From Apus apus (taxonomy: Eukaryota > Chordata > Aves > Apodiformes > Apodidae): 64,000 nucleotides of DNA. This document shows, in pieces, positions 12,980 through 25,557 of this stretch. How positions within the stretch are numbered: the first letter of the stretch is position 1; every line of letters begins with the position of its first letter. The stretch is taken from the NCBI RefSeq assembly GCF_020740795.1, contig NC_067283.1, positions 115,883,206-115,947,205 of the forward strand, given 5' to 3'. A program made the translations under genes and the position numbers. Below the pieces are notes generated by a model. The model saw only the letters and a list, made by a program, of their open reading frames with translations, searched no databases and was not told where the DNA came from.

Positions 12980-13284
12980 CACTTCTAGACTTAATTGAGT
13001 TAGTTAAAAAATCAGATTTTAAATAATCAAACTATTTTCTAGGAACTCACCCTATCCTCATCACTGCAGTGCCTAAATCATGCAAGATTGTTATGTGTAG
13101 AAAAAGGCTTTCTCATGGATCAGACTCTGTGTGTCTCTCATACTAGGTCTTGGTCCACACTCTCAACAAGTTTGGTCTGCAGCCACATCTATTCTGGGTA
13201 GAAAGCTCCTGGTCCAACCTGCTCGGACCTGTAGCAAGAAAATTGCTAGAGCCAACAGGTGGTGAAACCAGTACAGCTGTGAAA

Positions 13285-14177
13285 TTTAGACTGGATATTA
13301 GGAAAAATTTCTTTACTGAAAGACTGGTCAAGCATTGGAACAGGCTGCCCAGGGAGTTGGTGGAATCACCATCCATGGAGGTGTTCAAAATCATGTAGAG
13401 GTGGTTTAGGTGTTGGGTTGAGGGTTGAACTTCATGAAGTCTGTCCTGGTTTGAGCCAGGATGAAGCCAATTTTCCTTTTGCTGACTTTTTTTTTCCTTC
13501 AGCAAGCTCTTTTAACTAGCAACATTCTGTTCTAGCTAGGCTGATAAGACATTGGAATGTTTTTCAAACTGCTGGGGCTTCAAAGTCGCACCTTCACTCT
13601 GCCAGCTCAGACACTATGGGGGAGATCTGTGACCCCCTGTAGGAGGCTGAGTTAGACACGCAGCAAAACTGGCCAGAGATATTGCATTCCGTATATCTAC
13701 GTAAGCTCAGAGGAAGGTCAGAGACCACAGAAGACAACTTCCTTCCTGCTTTTTCTTCCTTTCTCTTCCATCCATGGCCAGCATCTGGGGAGGACTCCAT
13801 CCATCCAGCACCATCAACCCCTAGGCTCAAGCTCTCCTGACCCTTATCACTCTGCTTTCTCCAGCAGCAGCTCCGGGATTTCTCGGGACTGTTCTAGTTC
13901 AGGGGAGTGTGGTGGGAGTTGCTGGGGGTGGGGGGAGGCGAGAGGCTCCTACACATACCTGAACATATTTGTATATAATTGTATATATTTTCTTATATCA
14001 TTCATTAGTGTTTAATTAAAGCTCTGTAGTTTAGTTTTCAATCCAGCCAAGTCTCTCGTTTTTTCTCTCTCTCCTTCCCTACCTGGGCGGGAGGGGGAGG
14101 GGATCGAGAGCATTGTTGTCAAACCTGAGTCAAACAGGGATGGTTTCCAACCTTAATGACTCTATGATTCTATAAAT
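13285..14177 (+). repeat. CR1 LINE 3' fragment interrupted by an LTR
   Basis: The left part (to about 13441) has TTTAGACTGGATATTAGGAA, GGAACAGGCTGCCCAGGGAG and CCATCCATGGAGGTGTTCAA. The right part (from about 14141) has TTTCCAACCTTAATGACTCT ending ATGATTCTATA. The two halves are contiguous in CR1 consensus as I know it, so the 0.7 kb between them was inserted later. Confidence 0.85.
13442..14140 (+). mobile_element. LTR inserted inside a CR1 copy
   Basis: Opens with TGTCCTGGTTTGAGCCAGGA, the typical start of a large avian retroviral LTR group, and closes with an imperfect inverted complement near 14122-14140 (AACCTGAGTCAAACAGGGA). It contains ATTAAA-type poly(A) sequence near 14018 and a CT-rich region after it. 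It interrupts the 3' end of a CR1: recognisable CR1 sequence stops at about 13441 and resumes at about 14141 with TGGTTTCCAACCTTAATG. The right boundary is approximate and I could not confirm a target duplication. Confidence 0.65.
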
Positions 14178-17100
14178 TATGCAAATCCTATAGACCATCT
14201 TTTTAAAGGTGTCTGAAAATGCAAATATGCTTTGAGTGTTATTTTTAAAACACACTGGTACCTTTTGGGGAGTCAGCTGCAGTACCAAATCAATCTTGCT
14301 TGAAACGACATTTGAAAAGTTGCTTGTCTGATTTCTTTTATCTTCCAATAGGCTTCTGTGACAGTGTCTGGGAGCAAGCTTCAATTTGTCAAATGCTGGT
14401 TCAGGATACCTGAAGAACCATCTTTCCACTCCTGGAGCTGCTAACTGAAGAACTAGACTATAAGCTTTGTAAGTGACATTATTAGCTTTTTTTTTTTAAT
14501 ATGTGTAAGTGCCACTAATACATCAATAGGTTCTGTTAAAAGGAAATTTGGAATTCACAGGCGGTTTCCACCAATACAAGTTTCCCATGGATAATATTTA
14601 GTTTCACTTCTTGAAAGCAAATGAACAATATGGTGTGGAATAGAGCTAGCATCTGTGCATTCACTCATGTCCAGCACCCTCTGGTTTGGCATATGGTACA
14701 CTCAAACATGAATTCATACATGATCAAATCTCAGATCAATCAAAGCATTGCCTCTTACTGACCAAGCAGAGAGTAAGGCAATAAAGAATTGGAAAAAGAG
14801 GGTAATTTTCTTCTCAACTGAAAGCAGCTGCTTAGGCTGTCTGAAAAATGAGAATTCAATTTGCAGCAAGAAAACTGAGACCACTTGAAAATGTTCAGGG
14901 AGAGAAAGAAAAATCCTCAAGTACAGACCTGAGAAGCCTCCCACGCTTGGTGAGACACACATGCAGCTGGGTCCCATCTCACACTCCTCCAGCAGAGCTG
15001 TATCCCACTGTTTTTTAAATGATTTATTTTAAATCAGTGTCATGGCCTCTCCCCTACTCCACACCAGACATGGCCTTGGGGATCTGGGTCTAGCACAGGA
15101 GGTCTGGTACTGCCTGGGCAGAGCCCACTGCACAGGTAGCTCACCTAAAAGGCTGAATATCCTGACTCCAGAGCTCCTTGTGATAATGTAGCTTGTCTGA
15201 AGTTCCCCATGCAGGCCATCTCTTCCATGGGACGAGCCATTCCTGGGTCTCACATCTCCCCAGAGGATAGGTCTGAGTAACTCAAAAGCAACTGCTAAAT
15301 ATTTCATTTAGTTCAGGGATTAAGCCACTATCTAGGACATGAGAGATCCACATCCATCCCTGAACACCCATTTTCAGCTGTACTCTGTCTCCCGCTTTCT
15401 CCAGTAAGCATACAACACCTGAACTGCAGCCCTTCTGGAGGCTGTTGTGTTTGTTTTCACTAAAATTTACACTCTCCTCTAAGAAACATCCCCTAGAAAA
15501 ATACATACGTCCCCTGGCAAATACATTTACAAGGAATTTCAGTTCTGACAAAATGGTACTTGCTGGTGATAAATACAGCTCTCACGGCTGCATCCCAGTG
15601 CATCAATGTATGCTAATTACTGGGATGTTCTGAGCTTTGTTCACTGTTTACAAAAATGAAAGGATAGGCATGCTTTCTGTCAGCTGTCATAATTAGCAAC
15701 AAGCTACTGTTCACTGAAGAAAGTTTCTGGCAACTTGTCAACCAGAAAATTTAAAATCAGAGAAAGAACATTTATCAGACTTGAAAAACAAGTGTAGCAT
15801 TTAAGCACACTTAATGCAAGGCTTGGTTTCTCTGTATACATGCTGATCCATGTGGAGTGGAAACAAACAAAAACAGCTATCTGTTGAGACAGAAGGAAGA
15901 GATTAGCTGGCAAGGGGAAAAGTGATCTGGAAATTTGCAGGAATGTCTAAAGCATCCAATTTATCTTGTTTAATAAGTTGGCAATTTCTGGATGTAGCTC
16001 ACAGTAAAAGCCTTCATTATCTCACCATTTTTGCTTATCTACTAAGGGAATTCACCTTGCACTTCCTACACAAGTGTATCTATCTCCACTGAGGACAATG
16101 AAGAACGCTGAACTGGAGAATACCTAAGCAAAAAGCCACAAAAGTTGGTAGGATTCACTGTGCCAAATTGGACTGTTGCCCTAGAGACGTCAGGGTACTA
16201 CTTCTGCCACAGAGGCAGAGACAAATGACTTGCCAGAGGGAAAAACACAACACATCTGAACCTAGATTAAATGGAATGACTACATATCAAACTTGCATTT
16301 AACCTCCTAATTTTTTATTGACTTTTAACACTACACAGATTTTGAAGCATGATATCAGATACTATTTTTCTAGCATCTGTAACTATAGTTACAGAGGAGA
16401 ATGGCTACGAAGAGCCTTCACACTGAGAGTATGAGGTATGTTAGGAATATATGCAAGACTTACAAATAACAACCCAGATGAAAGCAATTTAAAACCCCTT
16501 CAGGGTTGTACAACTCTACATTTATTACTGAAAAGGCTGTAACAAGGAATAGAACTAGACATCCCTGAGATGAGGGAGAAGGTGTGCCAGATACATACAG
16601 AAGGTCAGGGTCAAGAAATTGAGACAGTCTCCCATTTCAGACACATGCAGGATGAGGGATTTGGAGATTATGTATTTAAAGTCAGCAAGATTTATTTATT
16701 TTTTTTAAATTGCATTATTACTCTAACAGCTTTTATGAGCTGCTTACAATACTTCAAAAGGAAAATTTACCTCATAAATAAAAAATCTCTATATATTCTC
16801 ATATTAATCCTTCTTCAATGTCCAAAGCAAAGAGAGAACCATCTGACAAATTCATACCAGACTAACACCATAAAGCAGAAATTTCCTAAGTACTGTATTT
16901 GATTTGCAGTCTGGATGTCATTCATGGAAAACATCAACTGGGAGAAGACTGACTACCCAACCCTGCTGATATGTGCGTTCTTCTCCATCCTTCCAAACAA
17001 TATTGTCATTTCCCAAAGACTAGACTGAATGGCTTTTCAGATTTAACCTTAAAGAGGCAGACAGTACTGATGGTTCCCAAAAGCACATCAAGGAGGGATG

Positions 17101-17984
17101 CGCCTCTGAGGGACAAGTTAACAGGGAAAATATTCCTATTATTCACCAATAACTACTGTCCAAGAATGAAGCGGCAGCAGCTGGAAGGATCTTGGGGTGG
17201 GACAAAGGGGCCAAAAGGACAGCTCCAAAAGTACCTGCTGACTGACTGATTGTCTTCCTCACAATGACAGAAGATTGTGAATGAAAAATTCTCCTTAATC
17301 ACCCTTAAGACTCCAGGACCTGTTTAAAAAATAATGTTAATTTACAAATTTCTGCTTCCAAAGTACTTTCTTATTTTGAGAAGGAAACTGCCTAGAAGCC
17401 ATATCAGTACATATTACCAGTCAAAGGTTATAAACCCAGCAGTGCTTTAATGGGCATCCTGCCTATAACACCTTCAGGTTGTCTCACTCTCTCTCATTAG
17501 ATCTTTCTAGGCAGAAGCTTGCTATGAATATTTTCCTTTGGACTGTCTCCTCCATCTTTTCATCAAATTACAATGTTCAAATAATTTTCTGTCCATTTGT
17601 AGCCCATAAATACTAAAACTTTCTTTGAGGTACCCTCAGCATGGAGACAGTGTCATGAGACTAGGAAATTAATAGTGTTTTTCAAGATTAAACTAATCTC
17701 TTAAAACCTTAATGGTTTGGTAAGGACTAGTATCAGAATAAAGAACAAGCACAGGAACAACCTTCTCCATACCTGTTTCACATGGGCTTGACAAAATGCG
17801 TTTGCAGAGCTAAATCAAATGAGATCACAATTTAAAAAAATATTTCAGAAGAATTTTCAAGTAGGTGAAAGGTAGTTGCAAAGGACATGTACTCTGTTTC
17901 ATGTTCACCACGAGGCAGAGCATGGGACATACAAGGAGTGGCCAGGAGACTAGGGTTTGTCTTCTAGAATGAAGGTTCAGGAGT
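14178..17984. other. Non-coding, nothing recognised
   Basis: Short open frames on both strands show no family resemblance. No repeat family is identified. Confidence 0.55.
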
Positions 17985-18252
17985 GAATATCTCCTCTCCC
18001 TGGAGAGGAGAAGACTGGGAGGGGACCTAAGTAATGTGTATAAATATAGGAGGGCTGGCATCAAGAAGGAAGCGACAACCTCTTTTCAGTTGTGCCCTGT
18101 AATAGGACAAGGGGTAATGGATTCAAGCTAGAGCACAGGAAGTTCCAGCTTAACATGAGGAAGAACTTCTTTACTGTGAGGGTTACAGAGCACTGGAACA
18201 GGCTTCCTCAAGGTGCTGTGGAGTCCCTTGTCTGGAGACTTTCAAGATCCTC
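17985..18252 (+). repeat. CR1 LINE fragment, plus orientation
   Basis: Shows CTCCCTGGAGAGGAGAAGAC, AGCACAGGAAGTTCCAGCTT, AACTTCTTTACTGTGAGGGT and GCACTGGAACAGGCTTCCTC, the usual CR1 3' region. It stops abruptly at about 18252 without the ATTCTATG-type terminus and abuts an oppositely oriented CR1 piece. Confidence 0.85.
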
Positions 18253-18470
18253 ATCTCTAGGCTAAGGTCCCAGCTCTCTCAGCCTTTCCTCAGAGGAATG
18301 GTGAGACCTGTGTCTCACCAGTGCTGAGAAGTGGTGAAGGATCACTTCCCTTGACTTGCTGGTAACACTTCTCCTAATGCAGCCCAGGATGTCTGTTAAC
18401 AGATGCTTCTTACTCAGCAATGTCATTATTTCCTCCTCATCATTCAAACCCACTACCTTCTCCATTCAAA
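18253..18470 (-). repeat. CR1 LINE fragment, minus orientation
   Basis: Plus-strand text GTCCCAGCTCTCTCAGCCTT, TCACTTCCCTTGACTTGCTG and TAATGCAGCCCAGGATGTCT is the reverse complement of the CR1 ORF2 end. The minus-strand reading includes LGCIRRSVTSKSREVILHHF and ALVRHRSHH, matching the CR1 ORF2 C-terminal segment. It is truncated at both ends. Confidence 0.85.
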
Positions 18471-18865
18471 TCATTGTCCTAACTGTATCAGTAAGTGCTG
18501 TGAATGCAATGTAGAAACTAACAAAGAATACAAATAAAGCTTAGTATCTTATCATTTGCCTTACCTTGCTCTTTCCAAGAGCCTCAGATTTTAAAATTAA
18601 ACCTTTTTACCTAAGTTTTGTCAATGAGATAACTAACATGCCTGTATCCATAGGCCACAGCCACATGCCACAAGCTGAAAGCTATTCAAGATGCTAGTTT
18701 AGCTCCTGGATCAACTCTTACTTCCCAAGCCCTTCCCTCCCTGCTGTAAGAACCTCTGCCCCCTACCAGCCTCCTCAGAAGCTAATCATCACAGTACAGG
18801 CTAACAGAAGTATGCTATTTATCCCCAGAAAAGAAAAAAACCCCCAAGTTTATTTTCCTCTCCTC

Positions 18866-18882
18866 TTTCCCCCCCCCCCCCA
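18866..18882. repeat. Poly(C) run
   Basis: A run of at least 12 C residues after CT-rich sequence. A similar G run (at least 12) occurs at 53399-53411. Both are simple sequence. Confidence 0.85.
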
Positions 18883-21800
18883 TCCATCATAATGCTTTTC
18901 TGAAAGAAATTCCATATTCAGATCAACTGAATTAGTAATCAAAGCAGCTTTCCCCATCTACCAACTCCTTCCCTGCTAAGCAGCAAGTTTCCATTTCTTT
19001 CCTCCCTTTATTAAAGCGATGATTCATTTTGTAACTCAGAGGGTTCCTGTAAGGCTGAAGCACCCAGGATGTATGAAATGTTCATATCAATCCAAGCCTC
19101 AAGACAGTTTACAAATTCATAAAAAGCTGTTGATGTCATATTAAACCACAAATATTTTTCTCATGGACAGATTTTGACCCTTTTGTGTTTGCAGAGGGAA
19201 GAAAGCTCGTTCCACAATGCTCACCCCATTAAGACCTCTTTCTCCAAGCCATTACTTTAAAAATATGAGTCTCTAGGCCCTGCCTGAGCTTATTCCAAGA
19301 GTTTAAGGGTAACAAAAGTAGGTGGTGGGGCTAAAATAGAACACACTTTGTGTTTTATTCTGAAAATAAATGTTTTGCAAATAGTGGATAAGCAGCAACA
19401 GAACAGATAGGTGAATGCTGTGGCCTGTCCCATTCTTTCTTACAGCATCTTCTAGCATAGCATATGTTTCCCAGCCATCCAGTGCCATAGCTGGAAAACA
19501 GCCAAGTGTCGTCAGCAACATCAGTGCTTTGTCTGGTTCTGGAAGGCACTAAAATCTCTTACAAGGCAGCACTTCTTAATGTCTCATAGCAGAAATGAGA
19601 GAAATTAGAGAACAAATTTGTGAAAAAAAGATATTTTCTTTCAATTCCTTTTTGCAAAAGTACTGTCATATATCACTTGTTTTGGGATGAAACGATATAA
19701 AAAGGTGAAAAAAAAGTTAGGCAATTTCCAAGAAGTGTCTTCTAAGTGTTCGCTAAAAGAGCAGATGTTTTTGAAATAAAGAGTAGTGAAACAGTTTATA
19801 GTTTATGAGGAATGTTTTTCAGTTGAACTGGCTGAATTGCTCACAGTGCATGTTGAGACAGCATAGCCTTTCCATGCGTGTTTACGTGTCATTTGTATTT
19901 TGCCATGAGGTAACACAAAGCTTGTTAGATTGCAATAAAATAGAATGAAATTAAATAAAGTATAAGTTCCTGGGGTGTGTAACATTCAACTACTTATGAC
20001 TAGACCAAATACTGACAGACTAAGTCAGATTAAAAAGTTATCTCTATTCCTTCACTCTGCTTCTCTAGCAAACAAGCGAACACAAAAGAAGAGTTTTCAT
20101 CCCAGTAATTAAATAAGCTTAACAGCAGCTTCATAACATCTATGAACAATACGGTGACAAAGGATTAAAATATCACAAAGCAAAAGACAGCACTAAAAGC
20201 TTGATGCTTGTTATGATGCAAATGGGATTGCTACATCTTCTTACCTGAGAATGCACCCAAGGTACTCCTACCTATATCAGAATCCTAGAATCATAAGGTA
20301 CTTTCTTAATCAGCAATATCCAACACTGAAACTCATCCCCACTGGGATGGAGCACAGGAATAAAAGATTTTCAGCTGCATTTCCTGTGATGGGTACAAGG
20401 CCAGTAGAAGCCCCTTCAGCAATACCTCTGCAGCTGCCTCAGCCTTTGAATTGCCTTAACAAGGCACAGTTATTCAGTATACAAGGAGGTCCTCAAAGTA
20501 CCACCGGGGAGACTAAATATCTTCTGGCAGCAGCTTTTGCTGGTCAGACAGGAGGTACGCTGTGAATAAAAATCCTACTCCAGAGCTGCAGGTGCTGCCA
20601 GCAGCTCCTCTCCATGAAACCTTTTAATGCCCTTTTATCCAACCAGCATGTCTTCCAGTCCTGTCTCATCTGCTTCCTTGTACTTGGTCAAACCGATCCC
20701 TTTCCCTCGTCATGAGCCACTATTTGCCCTTTGGGAAAGTTTCTGCTGTAAAGAACTTCAGACTGGCTGGAAATCCTATCTGTTCCTCTTCTGCAAAGCC
20801 AGAGCATTTTCTTCAAAGGAACTGGCTACTTATAAGCCTGGCCAGTCACCTACCTGAAATTCCATGGCTTGACATTTAACAAAAAGATCTTTTCATTTCT
20901 CTCAGTACCCAAATATCTTGCTGCATTTCTTCAACAAGAAAGAAATTTCTATTCATTGAATGTATTCTGCAAAGTACCTTGGGTTCCCTCCAAATGGAAA
21001 GGGCTATAAAAAGATACAGTTTTATTATTTTAATTTAGTTGTAAGCTCAGTGCTGTTTGATGAGAACAAAACGTTCCCTAAAGAACAGTATCATGTTTGT
21101 CTTGACTACTTTATTATCTTTTTAGACCATATAAATGAGAAATATCCCTTTATAAAACCTTTCTACCTTTTCCTACATCAGTTAAGAAATGAACAATAAT
21201 GTTATATATGTGTTCTACAGTGGTTGTAAGAGGGAGTCTAATCTGACACATTGCTTACGTGGCACCAGTTAATATGATGTAAATAGGTAGAATTAAAAAT
21301 TTGTGTGCTCCTGGCCAGAACTGGTTTGAAGAGTTAGGCTTTTAAGTTCAAAAAAGAGCTCTGTATTGGTCATCTGATGTTAATGGTGTTTGAGTGGCAG
21401 CTATGATGTTCATGGGGTTGTCATTTGGTCTCTGTGACTTGACTCTGTTTTATTTTCTGTTTAAAATTCATTTATCAGAGTAAAATCAGAGATGGGGTTT
21501 CTGTCATGCAAAGAACTATTACTTTCAGTACAAAGTTTGTAAAGAGAAAGGCCTGATTCTCTTTAAAGATTAGGTAGAATTAAACAGAATCTTGTACACC
21601 AGCAGAATACTTTCTATATCTTACCCAGCTGCCATTTAACACTACAGACACCTATAGGCATATACGTTTTCCTGAAGCTTTCTACATGTCAAAATTTTTG
21701 CTTTGTGTTTGCTCAGCCTGTGCCCAAGCCAAGCCACTTGCTTAGTGCAAGTTCTTGCCTGAGAGTTGTGGCTTCAACAGAAAGTGCTGTTGCAACTCCA

Positions 21801-22473
21801 ACAGTTTGGCATTTAAGCAGGTGAAAATAACACTGTAGTCACAGTATTTACTTGGGGACAGAGCACTCTACACCATGCCCAATCCAGCTCTGAGATCTGC
21901 TATGTGAGGTTCACACTTGTATCACTCACTGCTGAAAGAGCCCTGACGGTGCACACAGAAACTCCTCTGCATTTTTTGTTTGTTGAAAGCAGAAGTTGCA
22001 AATAGTTTTATACAACAGAAAATGAAAGCTTTTCAACTCTGTAAAACAAAATCAAGCCCTTTGGCCATAGCTGAAGTGTTCTCTGGGGATGAGAAGGGCT
22101 TTTGTTCACTCCTTGATCCCAGAGACAGTACACACATGTTTTCATTAAATGAATGAAGTATCTCATACATCTCATTTTATCAAGATAAATACTTCAGTCA
22201 TGTTAAGAACATTTTATATGGTCTATTCATTACTACTGCTATTGTTATTACTCACTCTTATGGCTTGCACACTAAGGAATCAATTTGTATGTACCTCTGG
22301 GTTATGGCTCAATTAACAACAACGTATTTTTAAAATGCACGAACACGAATACAATTCAGAACCATCTATATCTTCATCTGTTGTTGATGCAGCAGAGTGG
22401 CTAAATTTCACTTTTCCTTGTCAGATAAAAAAAGAGAAAGTCCCTACCAAGCAACAGCTTGCAGGGAGCACAA

Positions 22474-22540
22474 GTATATTATATATATTGCTGTATAATA
22501 TATATATATAGCTGTTTATTATATAGCTGTAACTGTCGTT
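22474..22540. repeat. AT-rich low-complexity tract
   Basis: TATA/ATAT dinucleotide-rich sequence interrupted by GCTGT. It can fold on itself but shows no gene-like feature. Confidence 0.8.
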
Positions 22541-25047
22541 ATAAGATGTAATTACTGAGTTTTGAAGAGTCACTAAGATGAAAGAAAAAGAAAAATAAGG
22601 AAGATATGGATGTACAGATAACACACTTAAATACAAAATTTTAAGTCCCTTTTTTATAGTCAAGAAGAAGACAGGAGTTGGAGCAGGAGTGGCAAGAGGA
22701 GGGGGTCATGATACACAGGATAAGCCTAATCCCTGTGCAGGAGTTGAACTGCCTGTGGAAACACCAGCAGCACCTCCTTCCTCAGCTGGTGCTGTGACCC
22801 ATTGCTGTGCATTGAGTGGCCCTGGACACTTTTTGCGTTGTGAGACAAACCAGAGATAAAACACATCACCAGACTGAGGAAAAAGATGCTCTGAGAACAC
22901 AAAATACCAGTTCACCTACTGCAAAGGGCCTAATTAACAGTGGTTTTGCCAAGTATATTACAACCTCACAGTGCAAGAATATTTGCACAGATCAATCCAA
23001 CAATTGCTCAATAGATGCAAAATTTCAGTGCTGTGTTTCAAAGTTTTAGAAATAGAAAATAAATACAGATAACAGGGGTTTTGTCCATACTAAGTAATAA
23101 CTAAAGAGCAACCATTAGTCCTAGGTCTATCATCAGACTGCCTTCATGATTGCTTCCTGACATCACTTTTTAAAAACCTTCTTGTACAGCAAGAAGTTTT
23201 AAGAATGGTCATGGCTTTTTTTGGAGACAGCTAAATATTTGTTTTGACTGAAAGCACTCTGAACCAAATCACATCAGCGATAATAAGTAGTCTTCCAAGA
23301 CATGTCTTCTTCCAGGACATTATGGCCTCTATCTAGAAATTCTGCAATATTTCACAAAAGTTTCCAAACTCTCTTTTTACCTTGCATCTTTTTCCTACCA
23401 TACCAAACCTTTTGCCCTTCAGTACCCACCTTTTCCAGTTTCTCTCCACTCACTGAGGGCCTCTAAATTGTTTGTTTTCAAATATTTTAGAACATTTCAG
23501 CTGATTTAAGGAGAGATATGTTGTTTTTCTGTTGAAATGATAACAGGAAATGCAAACCTCCATCTTTCAGAAAATACACAAAATTCTTTCTGTTTTGTTT
23601 AGAAAAGCAATTACTTTTGAAATATAATTTTCTTCAATTGTGAATATGAAATTGAAATACTTTTATTTTTCTTTGGGTGTGTCATTAAGAGTAAATGCAG
23701 ATTAGCCAATTTTCATTTCAGATCAAAATATAATATCCTTCTTCTATTAAAATCTTTAAAAATGAGAAATAAATAGCATTTTGGTATGCCATTCTCTCTC
23801 TACTATTAGTCCTCAAAGCCACATTGAAAATTTTCCTTTTATAATGGCTTTTCTTTCTTTTTTAAACACCTCTCTTCTTTTTTGAAGATTAGAGATTACC
23901 TCAGAATGGCAAACATACACTATTGTACTGAAATGTTAGCTGAGCCAAGGCCAAATTTTTCAACCAGTCCTACCGGGTACTGATGACTGTTATCACCTTC
24001 TCCACAGTACAAACACTTCATCTTAAAACTTAACATTTCAGAACTAAACTTGTGCAAAACAGCATTTTATAGCACTTGACTACTTTAAGACAAAATTCTT
24101 CTATTAATAAAGATTGTCTTCAGATGGGTATAGAGACCCAGTCCTCAAACACTGCTAACAGCTGGTTTGCGGAGAGGATTTGTGCACAGAAGTCACCCGG
24201 CAACTCCATCTCTGTGTGTACTCCCAGCCTCTATAAGCCAAAGGGAAGGTGCTTTCACCTGGCATTTTTGTATTTCCCTGGGGCTTCAGCTCCACAGTGG
24301 TGATGCTACTATTCAGTTTCTTTTTACCCACAGATGCTGGCTTATGCTTTGTAGTAGCTTTCTAAAACTGGGAGATCAAAGCTCTGTGCATTCTCATTAT
24401 CAAATTCCCAGAGAGTCTCACTTGAAGAGACAGATGAGCAGGTTATTTTGCTGCAATGAAGAAATACCTCCAAGCAAATATTTATAACAAGCACTAGGAA
24501 TAAAATTACATTTGAAGTTACTGAGATGAATCCACAATAACTTAACCTTTTAACCTTCATGCTTTATGAAATGTGAATTTACCTGCAGTCTTTATTTCTA
24601 AGCCAGATGAAGATTAAATCCGTGTGTAATTCTGGAGTCTTTTGGAGTATTTTCACTCTGAGGAGAAGCGGATCAGAAGGTCAGCTGTTTCTTTTATGTA
24701 ACCCATGTAAAACAGAAGTACTTTTCATCAGAAAAGAAAAAAATTCTCACACACCCACACATAAGTACACACATGTTCACACACCCTATTTTTCACGACT
24801 TCTAGATTTTAGACTCTTGCTGTCACTGTCAGTACATTTTTCTTGTACTGTGTACACACTACTCCACTACCAAGTTTTCACACCGTTAAATCACTAAGAA
24901 ACACTAACACCTCCAAGAGGTCATAACTTTTTGTGCAACTTTGTAGTGGAATACAAAGCAGCAGAAATTTCCACTATTCCTTCTAGCAGGGAAAAAGCAA
25001 TCTAGATCCCTAAAGCCCTCAGTTTTGTCCCAGGACTTAGAACAATA

Positions 25048-25232
25048 GGATCATAGAATCACAGAATCATCAAGGTTGGAAAAGACCTTCAAAATCATCA
25101 AGTCCAACCACCTACCCTACAACTCCTAACCACTAAACCATCTCCCAAAACACCACATCCACCCATGTTTTTTAACACCTCCAGGGATGATGCCTCCATG
25201 ACCTCCCTGGGCAGCCTGTTCCAATGCCAATG
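25048..25232 (-). repeat. CR1 LINE 3' end, left arm of an inverted pair
   Basis: Plus strand reads AGGATCATAGAATCACAGAA, TCATCAAGGTTGGAAAAGAC, CCTCCAGGGATGATGCCTCC and CTCCCTGGGCAGCCTGTTCC, the reverse complement of a CR1 3' end. Little decay is visible. Confidence 0.9.
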
Positions 25233-25325
25233 TTTACTTATCAAGGAGATGGGTATTTCCCTTCCAAAACTCCCTAAACACATTTGAGGTGTTACCATTG
25301 GTACAAACAGCTTTGTGAGATGGAC

Positions 25326-25557
25326 AAGACTAGATATTATGGAGAAATTTTTTAAAATGAGGGTTGTGAAACACTGGAACAAATTACCCAAAGAGGTGGT
25401 AGAAGCCCCATCCCTGGAAACATTCAAGGTCAGGTTAGATGGGGCTCTGAGCAACCAATCTGGTTGAAGATGTTGCTCACTGCAGAGAGGTTGGACTAGA
25501 TGACCTTCAAAGGTCACTTCCAACCCAACTATTCTATGTTTCTATGATTGTGTAATT
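25326..25557 (+). repeat. CR1 LINE 3' end, right arm of an inverted pair
   Basis: Plus-oriented CR1 tail: AGACTAGATATTATGGAGAA, ATCCCTGGAAACATTCAAGG, TTGGACTAGATGACCTTCAA and a terminal ATTCTATGTTTCTATGATTG. It sits about 95 bp to the right of an oppositely oriented CR1 3' end. Confidence 0.9.

Larger units (their letters stand above)
11032..13284. other. Non-coding, with poly(A) tract and small tandem repeat
   Basis: AT-rich. Contains the poly(A) stretch at 12540 and the 19-bp duplication at 12942. No conserved gene is recognised. Confidence 0.55.
18471..25047. other. Long gene-free stretch
   Basis: 6.6 kb of AT-rich sequence with a poly(C) run and an AT tract. No exon with both splice sites and a familiar protein is seen. 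Confidence 0.55.

Noticed and set aside
20279..20300. AGAATCCTAGAATCATAAGG as a CR1 terminus
   Set aside because: Only about 20 bp resemble the CR1 tail, with no adjoining CR1 sequence; likely chance.
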